Shown: in pieces, positions 44,750 through 53,105 of the stretch
Layout of the letters: every line of letters begins with the position of its first letter
Numbering within the stretch: the stretch's first letter is position 1
Assembly: GCF_001310815.1 (NCBI RefSeq)
Contig: NZ_BAZK01000003.1
Coordinates: 186,001-250,000 of the forward strand
DNA from: Pseudovibrio denitrificans JCM 12308
GTDB lineage: Bacteria; Pseudomonadota; Alphaproteobacteria; Rhizobiales; Stappiaceae
Direction of reading: 5' to 3'
DNA: 64,000 nucleotides
Made by a program: the position numbers and the translations under genes
The notes under the pieces: model-generated
What the model was told of the DNA's origin: nothing
The model's input: only the letters and a program-made list of their open reading frames with translations
Database searches by the model: none

Positions 44750-45298
44750 TCAGCTTTCCGCTTCTGCAAGATCCACGAAATCGGCGAGGGGCAAGGCAAG
44801 CCGGATATGAGGAACCATCGTATCACCACGTCCTTTGGAGGGGATAGATTCTTCTCCAACTTTGCTGAAGCCCATTTTATCCAACAAGTGAGAAGAGGCA
44901 GGGTTGTCTGCAAAGACACCAGCCTCAAAGCGTGTCACAGCGCGGTGTTCAAACCCAAAACGTAAAACCGTGCGCAGGGCTTCACCCATGTAGCCACGGC
45001 CCCAATAAGGCTCACCCATCCAATAGCCGGTCCAGCCTGTGCCATCCTCAAATTTTGCCCAGATACAGCCAACCAGGCCAGTTCCATCATCAATCGCCCA
45101 CAACACCACACTTGCAGGATCATTGGTACGGCCACGACTGATATAGAACCTGGCAGTTTCCTCCGTAAACGGATGCGGCATGCCTGAAAGCATGCTCGCA
45201 ATCGCGTAGGAGTTTGCCAGTTGAACAAGGTGATCGAGATCACCGTCGTCGATCATGCGCAATCGGAGACGGTCTGTTTTCAGCTCTGGAAAAACCAC
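44750..45298 (-). CDS. GNAT acetyltransferase, array member 6 (GTG start)
   Basis: 182 residues. GTG start at 45298, one base after the stop of member 7. MVFPELKTDRLRLRMIDDGDLDHL; SMLSGMPHPFTEETARFY; WAIDDGTGLVGCIWAKF; GYWMGEPYWGRGYMGEA; the HLLDKMGFSKVG segment. More diverged than its neighbours in the acetyl-CoA loop (WGRGYMGEA), and with an acidic C-terminus. Confidence 0.87.
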   Translation of the reverse strand: MVFPELKTDRLRLRMIDDGDLDHLVQLANSYAIASMLSGMPHPFTEETARFYISRGRTNDPASVVLWAIDDGTGLVGCIWAKFEDGTGWTGYWMGEPYWGRGYMGEALRTVLRFGFEHRAVTRFEAGVFADNPASSHLLDKMGFSKVGEESIPSKGRGDTMVPHIRLALPLADFVDLAEAES

Positions 45299-45299
45299 T

Positions 45300-45860
45300 T
45301 TATCTTATCCCCGCCACAGCAAGTTGTGGTTGTTCCACCGCTTGACCCAGATTGAGTTCGAAGTTTTGTGTCTCCACCTCATCAGTTCCTCTGGAGACGC
45401 AGGAGTGCGTACAAACGGAGGTCGGAACGAAGCCATTTTTCAAAAGAACGCGAAATGACGCAGGATTCTCCAAAAAAACGCAAGCATCAACGTTCTCGAC
45501 GTTCCGCTCGGATTGCAGATAGTTTACAACGGCTTGCACCGCTTCACTCATGTAGCCCCGCCGCCAGTAGTATTTTCCAAGCGCGTAGCCCAAAGATGCG
45601 GATTCTCCAATCCGGTGCGCACCAATGGACCCAATGAAGCCGGTACCATTGTCAATCGCCCAAACCACATCCGTCTTCAGATCAAAAGAATGACTACGAC
45701 TGATAAACTCATGCGCCCACTCATCCGTAATCGGGTGCGGAAAACTGGCGGTCATCCGTGCCACATCATAGTCAGAGAACAGAAACCGCAGCCGAGGAAA
45801 ATCGTCTGGCTGAAGTGCTCTTAAAATCAACCGGTTGGTCTGTAGTTCAGGGAAGATCAT
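45300..45860 (-). CDS. GNAT acetyltransferase, array member 7
   Basis: 186 residues. MIFPELQTNRLILRALQPDDFPRL; ARMTASFPHPITDEWAHEF; WAIDNGTGFIGSIGAHRI; GYALGKYYWRRGYMSEAV, in which the usual GYWL and WGKG are GYAL and WRRG; FRVLLKNGFVPT. The altered acetyl-CoA loop may change cofactor handling. Its start overlaps the stop of member 8 by 4 bases. Confidence 0.87.
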   Translation of the reverse strand: MIFPELQTNRLILRALQPDDFPRLRFLFSDYDVARMTASFPHPITDEWAHEFISRSHSFDLKTDVVWAIDNGTGFIGSIGAHRIGESASLGYALGKYYWRRGYMSEAVQAVVNYLQSERNVENVDACVFLENPASFRVLLKNGFVPTSVCTHSCVSRGTDEVETQNFELNLGQAVEQPQLAVAGIR

Positions 45861-46423
45861 TGTGCTGCCTCCTGCACTCTGAGCTGTTGTGCTGCGATGA
45901 AATCTCTAGGGGATATGCGGAACTCTTCTGTAGGATAAGTCCCGGCAAGACGGGCGCGGCTACGCCCCTCATTCCGCCCCGTATGGACAAAACCAAGCTT
46001 TTTCAGCAGGGCCTGCGAGCCGGCATTGTCGCTGAAGGCATCCGCACAAATGGAAGGGACTTCGCGTTCTAGCAAAAGGTAGTTGAGCGCTGCACTAACT
46101 GCCTCATACATAACGCCTTTATTCCATTTTTCTTCGGCAAGCCAGAAAGCGAGATCTGGTGTGTGCTGCAGATAGCCGACACCCACTCCGCCAATCACGA
46201 CCCCCTGAAGCTCCACGGCCCAGTTCACAGCATGACCTAGATCACCGGGCATAAACCTCTGCAGAAACACCTCAGCATCTGCCTTTGTGAAAGGGTGGGG
46301 CTGCGATGCCAGCATGCGGGTAATGTTTTGATTTTGCAGCAGTTCCACAAGTCGCGGCGCATCCGTCTCTCTCCATTCCCGAAGTGTCAGGCTTGCTGTT
46401 CTTAAACGAGGGAAAGTGGTCAT
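45857..46423 (-). CDS. GNAT acetyltransferase, array member 8
   Basis: 188 residues. MTTFPRLRTASLTLREWRETDAPRL; TRMLASQPHPFTKADAEVFL; NWAVELQGVVIGGVGVGYL; FWLAEEKWNKGVMYEAV (the GYWL and WGKG motifs are FWL and WNKG); QALLKKLGFVHTGR. Nearly identical to member 9 at both ends, a recent duplicate. 4-base overlaps on both sides couple it to members 7 and 9. Confidence 0.88.
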   Translation of the reverse strand: MTTFPRLRTASLTLREWRETDAPRLVELLQNQNITRMLASQPHPFTKADAEVFLQRFMPGDLGHAVNWAVELQGVVIGGVGVGYLQHTPDLAFWLAEEKWNKGVMYEAVSAALNYLLLEREVPSICADAFSDNAGSQALLKKLGFVHTGRNEGRSRARLAGTYPTEEFRISPRDFIAAQQLRVQEAAQ

Positions 46424-46986
46424 TGTGCTGCCTCCTGCACTCTGAGCTGTTGTGCTGCAATGAAATCCAGCGGGGATATGGCGAACTCTTCTGTAGGATA
46501 ATCGCCAGCCAGACGCGCCACGCTGCTCCCCATTCCTTGCCCGGTATGAACAAATCCAAGCTTACGCATCAGCGCTTGAGATCCCATGTTATCGCTGAAT
46601 GCATCCGCAACGATCTTGGGGAGTTCACGTTCAAGAAGAAGGTAGCGCAAGGCTTCACTAACAGCCTCAAACATAATACCTTTTTGCCAGTGCTCCTCGG
46701 CCAGCCACCATCCGATGCCAGGTGTGTCATTCAAAGGTCTGGCGCCAACGCCGCCGATCACTTCTCCCTGAAGTTCAACGGCCCAGTTAACAGCCTCGTT
46801 CAGATCACCGGGGATTGCCGTCTGCAGAAAAGCCTCCGCATCCGCCTTGGTAAAGGGATGTGGTTTCGAAGTCAGCATGCGCGTAATGCTATGATTTTGA
46901 AAGAGTTTCAGTGCACGTGGTGCATCTGTTTCTCTCCACTCCCGCAGTGTCAGGCTGGTCGTTCTTAAGCGAGGAAAAGTGGTCAT
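46420..46986 (-). CDS. GNAT acetyltransferase, array member 9
   Basis: 188 residues. MTTFPRLRTTSLTLREWRETDAPRA; TRMLTSKPHPFTKADAEAFL; GWWLAEEHWQKGIMFEA; QALMRKLGFVHTGQ; ends SPLDFIAAQQLRVQEAAQ as does member 8. The middle has diverged more than the ends, which suggests duplication followed by selection for a new specificity or by gene conversion at the ends. 4-base overlap with member 10. Confidence 0.88.
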   Translation of the reverse strand: MTTFPRLRTTSLTLREWRETDAPRALKLFQNHSITRMLTSKPHPFTKADAEAFLQTAIPGDLNEAVNWAVELQGEVIGGVGARPLNDTPGIGWWLAEEHWQKGIMFEAVSEALRYLLLERELPKIVADAFSDNMGSQALMRKLGFVHTGQGMGSSVARLAGDYPTEEFAISPLDFIAAQQLRVQEAAQ

Positions 46987-47573
46987 AGCGCAGCTCCCAT
47001 CATCACATGCGCATCACCATGCAATGCTTCAAACCGATCCCGCGGCAGATGCATGATGATATTCTCAACGTCTTGTTGCAGAGGTTTAGAGTAGCGAAGG
47101 CAAACACCAGCTGGCTCAAAGCCTAGCTTTTTCAATACTTTCTGAGAGGAGTAGTTCGTCGCAAACACACGAGCGGCAAACACATCACATGCCTCGCGCG
47201 AAAAGCCCCAGTGGAGCGCGGCAACACATGCTTCAACCATAAAGCCTTGCCCCTGAGCTTTCTGAGAAAGCCAGTACCCAATGGTTGGCAGCTCCGGGAA
47301 CTCTTTGAGATCACCGGGCTTTTCAATTTCAACACCGCCAACGAGTTGGCCGTCAAGTTCGATGGCAAACGGAAACGAGTCCGTTTTTGGATTTACTGCA
47401 ATGGCCTTTTCGATAAAGGCTTCAGCCTCCATCATAATTGGAGGCCACGTTAACCCGGTAAGCCAACGTGCAATTTCATAATCAGAGTGGCCGATCTCCC
47501 AAAATCGGGCGAGATCGTCAGATTGGAATGGGCGCAGCTGCAGCCTTTGAGTATCTAAAGTTGTGGTGAGCAT
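46983..47573 (-). CDS. GNAT acetyltransferase, array member 10
   Basis: 196 residues. MLTTTLDTQRLQLRPFQSDDLARF; YEIARWLTGLTWPPIMMEAEAF; FAIELDGQLVGGVEI; GYWLSQKAQGQGFMVEA, i.e. with the older RimJ/RimL-like GQGFMVEA loop; QKVLKKLGFEPAG. The least similar to the other array members and probably the closest to the ancestral type. Its start follows a 225-bp gap from member 11, so it may have its own promoter. Confidence 0.86.
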   Translation of the reverse strand: MLTTTLDTQRLQLRPFQSDDLARFWEIGHSDYEIARWLTGLTWPPIMMEAEAFIEKAIAVNPKTDSFPFAIELDGQLVGGVEIEKPGDLKEFPELPTIGYWLSQKAQGQGFMVEACVAALHWGFSREACDVFAARVFATNYSSQKVLKKLGFEPAGVCLRYSKPLQQDVENIIMHLPRDRFEALHGDAHVMMGAAL

Positions 47574-47797
47574 CGTAAAAGGCCTTGTAAATCAAACGCA
47601 TATTTCTCTGGTCGTTATTTGAAATGGATAAGTGAAGGTAAAACGCAGCAGCCCCGATGATCCGAAATGCAGACATGACGAATGCATCAGGATCAGAAGG
47701 ATCGCTGGTTTGTGTGGTTGAAGGTATGCCGTTACAGGCAAACAACAATCACGCTGCCGGAAGCAGGTTGCTTTGGCTGCAACCTGCTGATCTGGCA

Positions 47798-48406
47798 TCA
47801 CTTAACCAGCAGATCCCCATGCGTATTCGCGATCCATTGGGTGCGGGTCAGTGTAAAGCGTGTGGCATCCACCACGGCCATAGCGCCGAGAGAATGCAGC
47901 TTTGTTGTTCCATCCTGCTTAAAGCCGCACTTGGTCAGCACGCGGTGCGAGGCAGGGTTGCTCACACGGCAAGAAGCGGAGAGCTCCTTTACGCCGTTGG
48001 CAAACGCAAATTCGATAACAGACTGAACAGCTTCTGTCGCATATCCTTGGTTCCAGAATGGCTCGCCCACCCAATAACCCAGATGCACAGCACCAAAGTC
48101 TTCGGCAAGCGGATTGAAACCGATAGCGCCAATAAAGCGGCCAGTGTTCTTCATGCGGATCGCGAATGTCGCTTGAGACGGTAACTGAACCTCACACCGC
48201 TTTACGAGCGCTTTAGCGTCTTCGTACGTGAATGGATGCGGCATGTTTGTCAGTTTCTCAGCGATCCGACGGTTGTTGGCCAAAAACAGGATGTCAGCCA
48301 AATCATCCTTGCGCGCTCGGTCGATGACGAGACGCGCGGTGTCCTGCGGCGACCCGGCCGCAAAGCAACTGCTTTCTTCTGGGATCTCTTCGTATTCAAC
48401 TACCAT
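47798..48406 (-). CDS. GNAT acetyltransferase, array member 11 (nearest rpmA)
   Basis: 202 residues from ATG 48406 (MVVEYEEIPEESS); the frame upstream to 48445 is unlikely. RLVIDRARKDDLADILFLANNRRIAEKLTNMPHPFT, split here as RLVIDRARKDDLADIL and AEKLTNMPHPFT; RFIGAIGFNPL; GYWVGEPFWNQGYATEA; HRVLTKCGFKQDG. It carries an extra N-terminal acidic part. It sits at the place where relatives have their single GNAT gene downstream of rpmA. It may share the rplU-rpmA promoter (162 bp to rpmA). Confidence 0.87.
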   Translation of the reverse strand: MVVEYEEIPEESSCFAAGSPQDTARLVIDRARKDDLADILFLANNRRIAEKLTNMPHPFTYEDAKALVKRCEVQLPSQATFAIRMKNTGRFIGAIGFNPLAEDFGAVHLGYWVGEPFWNQGYATEAVQSVIEFAFANGVKELSASCRVSNPASHRVLTKCGFKQDGTTKLHSLGAMAVVDATRFTLTRTQWIANTHGDLLVK

Positions 48407-48567
48407 GGTTTCTACTCCGGTCTTGCTGCCCGTCCCACAGGGCAAAGAAAAAGGGGAAGACGGTGTCCCATCTACCCTTAATCTTGATCTTTTTGATCTT
48501 GACCGGATTTTCCTAAATCCGCCGGGGTCTTGATGAGACGCCGACGATTTGGATTTCCACGTCAGCG

Positions 48568-48837
48568 TTACTCAGCGGCGAGCGCCACTGGCATCACATT
48601 AATAAATGTTCGGCCGTTGCGTTTTTCTTCAAACGCAACTTTGCCTTCTACGGTCGCAAAGATAGTATGGTCTTTACCCATGCCTACACCTGCGCCTGGG
48701 TGCCACTTAGTGCCACGCTGACGTGCAATGATGTTGCCAGGTACGACAGCTTCGCCACCGTATTTTTTGATGCCAAGGCGGCGACCAGCTGAATCGCGAC
48801 CGTTGCGGGATGAACCGCCAGCTTTTTTATGAGCCAT
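48568..48837 (-). CDS. rpmA: 50S ribosomal protein L27
   Basis: 89 residues. [29 protein letters not shown] is the universal L27 N-terminus that reaches the peptidyl-transferase centre; [28 protein letters not shown] follows. Located 45 bases after rplU. It leads straight into the GNAT array on the same strand; no strong terminator was seen between them. Confidence 0.97.
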   Translation of the reverse strand: MAHKKAGGSSRNGRDSAGRRLGIKKYGGEAVVPGNIIARQRGTKWHPGAGVGMGKDHTIFATVEGKVAFEEKRNGRTFINVMPVALAAE

Positions 48838-48882
48838 AACGAAGTACTCCTCGTTTAATCTCTAGGATAGCAACTGCGCGAA

Positions 48883-49458
48883 TTACTTCGCTGCGAGTTC
48901 CTTAGCCTGTTCAACCCAGTTATCGCGTTCAAAACGGCCTTTCAGACCAGCTTCTTCTTCAACGCGGGCGATATCTTCAGCGGAGAAAGCTGCGATCTGT
49001 GCGAAGGTGGAAACACCTGCTGCATTCAGCTTTTTCTCGATTGCTGGGCCAAGACCCTGCAACTTCTTCAGATCGTCGGAACCTTCAGCAGCTGGTGCAG
49101 CAGCAGCTTTCTTAGGAGCCGCAGCTTTTTTAGCTGGCTTCGCGCCACCGGTCAGGATGTCAGTGATCTTCACAGTAGTGAATGCCTGACGGTGACCGTT
49201 GCGACGACGGGAGTTCTGACGACGACGCTTTTTGAAGACGATGATCTTACGATCACGACCCTGCTCAACAACTTCAGCTACAACAGACGCGCCTTCAACG
49301 GTTGGTGCACCGATGGTGGTTTCAGCATCTGAACCAACCATGAGAACTTCGTCGAAAGTTACTGTTTCACCAGCTTCAGCAGAAACTTTTTCGATCTTCA
49401 GGAGATCGTCAGCAGCAACAGTGTACTGTTTACCGCCTGTTTTGATGACTGCGAACAT
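48883..49458 (-). CDS. rplU: 50S ribosomal protein L21 with C-terminal helix-hairpin-helix extension
   Basis: 191 residues, almost twice the classical 103. The first 104 or so are L21 ([18 protein letters not shown], the [17 protein letters not shown] loop and the TTVKITDIL end). After an Ala/Lys linker ([18 protein letters not shown]), a small domain [37 protein letters not shown] resembles the helix-hairpin-helix of DNA/RNA-binding proteins. The start at 49458 has GAAGGA 7 bases upstream; ATG 49464 is too close. Extended L21 is known in Alphaproteobacteria; the role of the extension is not established. Confidence 0.95.
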   Translation of the reverse strand: MFAVIKTGGKQYTVAADDLLKIEKVSAEAGETVTFDEVLMVGSDAETTIGAPTVEGASVVAEVVEQGRDRKIIVFKKRRRQNSRRRNGHRQAFTTVKITDILTGGAKPAKKAAAPKKAAAAPAAEGSDDLKKLQGLGPAIEKKLNAAGVSTFAQIAAFSAEDIARVEEEAGLKGRFERDNWVEQAKELAAK

Positions 49459-50042
49459 GCGCATGTCCTTCTTATCTAAGCGCACCCTTCGGCGTCGCAG
49501 GTTTCTGCGAACTTGTTCGACCGTTTCCCTAATTGCTCTGGGAACGTCCCTCTGTGGGGAGATCGACCGCAAACTCTGGAAAAACCAGAAGGCGATTTCG
49601 ATGTCTTGCCTCGGACAGCGCGGAAAAGCGGGATTACCCGCAATTTATTGAGCTGCTGGAATATACGCAGGCATTCTGGAATGTCAACGCAGAATCTCGC
49701 CAAAAATATTAGAAATACGAGTGGTGAGATCTATGTCACATAAGATCAACTTTCAAAGAACGCTCCGGCGTCGGAGTGATTCGCGCTATGGTTGCGCAAA
49801 CAGATTTATACCTACGATCTAATTGTTACGTCCAAATACCTATTCCGCTGCGTTTAAACGTCCATTCTACGATTGGTTTAAGGATCGATAAACCTTCGCC
49901 AGCCAACAATAAGGCAACGCGATTTGTGCATGTTCCATACAAGTGCTAGGAGAGGAATGGGCGCTCAATATGGAATGACTGTGACAATCTCGCGATCATT
50001 ATCATCCAATGAATTAAACCGCATACGTGCGGGGGGCATAAA
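49459..50042. other. Divergent promoter region of rplU and the chemotaxis gene
   Basis: No gene seen. It contains the minus-strand leader and promoter of rplU-rpmA and the plus-strand promoter of the chemoreceptor. Small hairpins occur at 49763-49776 (CTCCG/CGGAG) and near 49540 (GGGA-ACG-TCCC); the latter falls in the rplU leader and might be an L21 control site, but no known leader motif was recognised. Confidence 0.5.
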
Positions 50043-52037
50043 ATGCGCATTCCAAAGTTCGCCTGGATATATTCCGTCGTAACGAGAGTTACGGCCCTTG
50101 GATTACTGCCGATACTTGTGCTGGGTGGGGCACTGATTTCCCTTTCCCAAATGAATAGTCAAAATGATGAGTTCCAAAAAAACACGCAGACCTACAATCA
50201 GCTGATGCAAAATGCTCAGGCGATCAGTGCTGCGGTTGACCGTATGCGCGCAATTGGGGGAGAGTTTTTGCTCCACCCAAAAGCAGAGGCCGCTGATATT
50301 GCTGCAGAGGCCCGCGAGCGCGTTGTTGTATTGGTTGAAGAAACACGCGAACTGAACGTTCCGGGCATTGAGGATGAGCTCTACGACAATCTGGAAGGCT
50401 ATGCCTACGGGTTCTCAGAGACATTCGGCGCCGTTGTAGAAGCGACGCTGGAGCGTGGCACCAACTCTGACGGGGGTCTCATTTCAGTCCTCCAGGGTGC
50501 AAGCTCTACAATGCAGCTGGAAATCAACAAGGCACGCCGTCAGTTGAACGTCAGCAAAGACACCCACCGTGTTGCAGGCTTGCTGAAAGACCTTCAGGCA
50601 ATGGAGTGGACCATTGGCGTTGACGGCTATGAAATTGAAAAGAGCACCTTCAAGAGCCGTATCGAGCAGTTTGGCATGGTTATCCAAACCGCGAAGATGC
50701 CAGAAGAAACATCAGCAAAGGTCAATGAGCTCTGGGCCACTTACACTGAAACACTAGAAGAAATCGAAACCTTGAATGCGGACATTCAGGAGGAGATGAT
50801 CTTCGCGCTGGAACAGCTGGATGAGATGATCCCGGCAGCGCAGCAGCTCAATGATTTCGGTGTCGCAGGAGAACAAGAAGCAACAGCGCTGCACCATGAA
50901 GCTTCAGCTGCCAGCATGCAGCGCTTTTTGTTGCAGGCCGGCGCAATGGGCGTCATCGGTCTGATGATCGCTGGTTACATCGCGTGGCGCATCTCTCGTC
51001 CGCTGGCTAATCTGCATCAGGCCATGAGCGTGCTAGCAAAGGGGGATGTCTCAATCGATATTGAAGGCACCAATGGCCGCGACGAGTTCGCCAAGATGGC
51101 AAAGATCCTCGAAGTGTTCCGTGCCAATGCCATTGAGCGCAATCAGCTCAACGATGAGCGGGATGAAGACAACAACCGTCGTCAGGAGCGTGAGCAAAAA
51201 GTGGCCATGCTGGTGCGTGAGTTTGAAAGAGCAGCAACAGCTGCGGGCGACGGTTTCAACTCAGCAATCCAGTCACTGCATGAAGCTTCCTTTGCATTGA
51301 ACGTCACCGTTGAAAGTGTCTCTGACAAAGCAGGCAAGGCTGGAGAAGCTGTCAGTCATGCTTCTTCTTCTGTTGCAACTGTGGCTTCTGCCAGTGAGGA
51401 AATGTCTCTCTCCATTAAGGAAGTGGCTTCTGAAGCCGTCAACTCCAAAGACGTTGCAGATGAAGTTGGTAGTCTTGTAATCAACACCTCCAAGACAATT
51501 CAGGAGCTTGCAGAGTCTGCCTCTCGCATTGGCCAGGTCGTCAACCTCATTAAGGACATTGCCGACCAGACCAACCTCCTTGCACTCAACGCGACCATTG
51601 AAGCGGCGCGTGCAGGTGAGATGGGCAAAGGCTTTGCAGTTGTAGCATCTGAGGTGAAGCATCTGGCAAACCAGACCACCACGGCGACTGAAGAGATCTC
51701 TCAGCAGATCCATGCAATCCAGCAGGTGTCTACAGATGCTGTTGGTTCCATTGAAAAGGTAACCAGCATGATGGAAAAGCTGTCCACCAGCTCTTCTGCC
51801 GTAGCCGCAGCCGTGGAACAGCAATCTGTAACCGTCGGTGAAATTGCTCGCTCTGTGACAGATGCCTCTGATCAATCCCGCATAGGTGAGTCTGAAATGG
51901 TTGAGGTTGCCAACACCATCGAAAACTCCACCAAGACGGCAGAGGACATCAACAATCAGGCAGACAACATCTCTGAAGAGGCTGATCAGTTCAACCGCTC
52001 GATCAAAGCCTTCCTTGAGGATGTTCAGGCCGCCTAG
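50043..52037 (+). CDS. Methyl-accepting chemotaxis protein
   Basis: 664 residues. Transmembrane helix 1 at about 14-34, a periplasmic helical-bundle sensor domain (about 40-295), transmembrane helix 2 at about 298-320 (LLQAGAMGVIGLMIAGYIAWRI), HAMP (about 321-372) and the cytoplasmic signalling domain. The hairpin tip is DQTNLLALNATIEAARAGE (about 505-525), the most conserved MCP segment, followed by GFAVVASEVKHLANQT. It ends FLEDVQAA without an NWETF-type CheR tether. The ligand is unknown. No other che genes are near, so it works with a distant chemotaxis cluster. Confidence 0.95.
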   Translation: MRIPKFAWIYSVVTRVTALGLLPILVLGGALISLSQMNSQNDEFQKNTQTYNQLMQNAQAISAAVDRMRAIGGEFLLHPKAEAADIAAEARERVVVLVEETRELNVPGIEDELYDNLEGYAYGFSETFGAVVEATLERGTNSDGGLISVLQGASSTMQLEINKARRQLNVSKDTHRVAGLLKDLQAMEWTIGVDGYEIEKSTFKSRIEQFGMVIQTAKMPEETSAKVNELWATYTETLEEIETLNADIQEEMIFALEQLDEMIPAAQQLNDFGVAGEQEATALHHEASAASMQRFLLQAGAMGVIGLMIAGYIAWRISRPLANLHQAMSVLAKGDVSIDIEGTNGRDEFAKMAKILEVFRANAIERNQLNDERDEDNNRRQEREQKVAMLVREFERAATAAGDGFNSAIQSLHEASFALNVTVESVSDKAGKAGEAVSHASSSVATVASASEEMSLSIKEVASEAVNSKDVADEVGSLVINTSKTIQELAESASRIGQVVNLIKDIADQTNLLALNATIEAARAGEMGKGFAVVASEVKHLANQTTTATEEISQQIHAIQQVSTDAVGSIEKVTSMMEKLSTSSSAVAAAVEQQSVTVGEIARSVTDASDQSRIGESEMVEVANTIENSTKTAEDINNQADNISEEADQFNRSIKAFLEDVQAA

Positions 52038-52203
52038 TCCTCTTGAAATTTGCAATTATTTCAACGCAGTGGGCTCGCTCACTGCGTTTTTTAGTGCTTG
52101 AGTAAGGTCAGCTGTGAGTTATATGCGGCATAGAAGCCGCAGGGCTTGCCCAAGGGAAAGCTTCTTTATAAGGTCCCGCAATCCTCAAAGAGAGGATCAA
52201 GCG

Positions 52204-52293
52204 GGAGAGTTGCCGGAGTGGTCGAACGGGGCGGTCTCGAAAACCGTTGAGCACGCAAGTGTTCCGAGGGTTCGAATCCCTCACTCTCCGCCA
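52204..52293 (+). tRNA. tRNA-Ser (anticodon CGA)
   Basis: Complete 90-base class II tRNA with encoded CCA (52291-52293). Acceptor stem GGAGAGT/ACTCTCC, D-arm TGGTCGAA, anticodon loop CTCGAAA, long variable arm (GAGCACGCAAGTGTTC) and T-arm GGGTTCGAATCCC. Discriminator G, as in serine tRNAs. Its 3' end abuts the stop codon of the convergent methyltransferase gene. Confidence 0.97.
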
Positions 52294-52914
52294 TTATCTC
52301 TTTGCCATATCAGCCTTTTTCCCAATAACCATCGTCAGCCATTTCTCATCCCTACTGTAAGGCTTATTGCTCAGCGTTATACGAGCATCTTGCAGCTCTA
52401 AGCTGGGAACATCTTCGAGAATGACTTTGAAACGGGCTTCGGTCATCATGGAGAAGCGGCGACCATCATCTCGTGAGATTTCGCCGTCTCCCAGCTTGAA
52501 AGATGCGAAGAGGGTACCGCCGTCTTTGAGTGCATTGCTGAGGTTGGTGAGTGTCAGAGGAAGTTCGGCATAGGGAACGTGAAGCAGAGAAGCGTAGGCC
52601 CAGATTGCATCGTAGATTGGAGGGCTATTGAACGCTTGGAACGTGTTCTGTTGAACCTCAATCCCTATGAGTTTGCTCGCAGACTTGGCCATCTCACTTG
52701 AGGCGTCAAAAGCATCCACCTCAAAACCCATCTGCTTGAAAGCGTGAGCATCGCGACCCGAGCCACAACCTGCATCAAGAACGCGGCCACCAGCAGGAAC
52801 TTTACTCAGAAAACGCTGATAGTGCTCAGTCATATCCAGATGCAACGTGCGGGCGATGAAGCTCTCGGCATTCTCCTCGTAGTAAGCTTGAGTGGTCTCT
52901 TGCGTGTTTGACAT
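52294..52914 (-). CDS. Class I SAM-dependent methyltransferase
   Basis: 206 residues from ATG 52914 (MSNTQETTQAYYEENAESF). SAM-binding motif I is VLDAGCGSGRDAHAF, motif II FDASSEMAKSA, with the substrate-proximal DAIWAYASLLHVPYAELP region. A Tellurite-resistance or UbiE-like small methyltransferase; the substrate is unknown. The frame upstream of 52914 continues but has no start support. The stop codon (52294-52296) directly touches the 3' end of tRNA-Ser on the other strand, leaving no room for a separate terminator. Confidence 0.88.
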   Translation of the reverse strand: MSNTQETTQAYYEENAESFIARTLHLDMTEHYQRFLSKVPAGGRVLDAGCGSGRDAHAFKQMGFEVDAFDASSEMAKSASKLIGIEVQQNTFQAFNSPPIYDAIWAYASLLHVPYAELPLTLTNLSNALKDGGTLFASFKLGDGEISRDDGRRFSMMTEARFKVILEDVPSLELQDARITLSNKPYSRDEKWLTMVIGKKADMAKR

Positions 52915-53105
52915 GAGAATTCGTGTCCTGGCCTCAGTTTGCAGCAAATCAGATGCAGATTTTGAGATAGTTTCCCTGAAAACACCATTACTTTTGCGAA
53001 AGACCATTTGCAATTGAAGATCACACACCTAATGATCCTACAGGCTCTGGTAGTGTTGAGGCGCTATTGGATGTTTGAGAGCTTAGGAAATGTGGAGAAT
53101 GCATA

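Noticed and set aside
47518-47797. Additional gene between GNAT members 10 and 11
   Set aside because: The short frames there do not contain GNAT motifs and overlap member 10; taken as an internal promoter gap.
41818-48406. Reading the regular array as a CRISPR or DNA repeat region
   Set aside because: The period is gene-sized, the similarity is at protein level, and there are no short exact repeats with unique spacers.
49465-49740. L21-type ribosomal leader RNA before rplU
   Set aside because: Hairpins exist, but the known L21 leader family is from Firmicutes and no matching motif was recognised.
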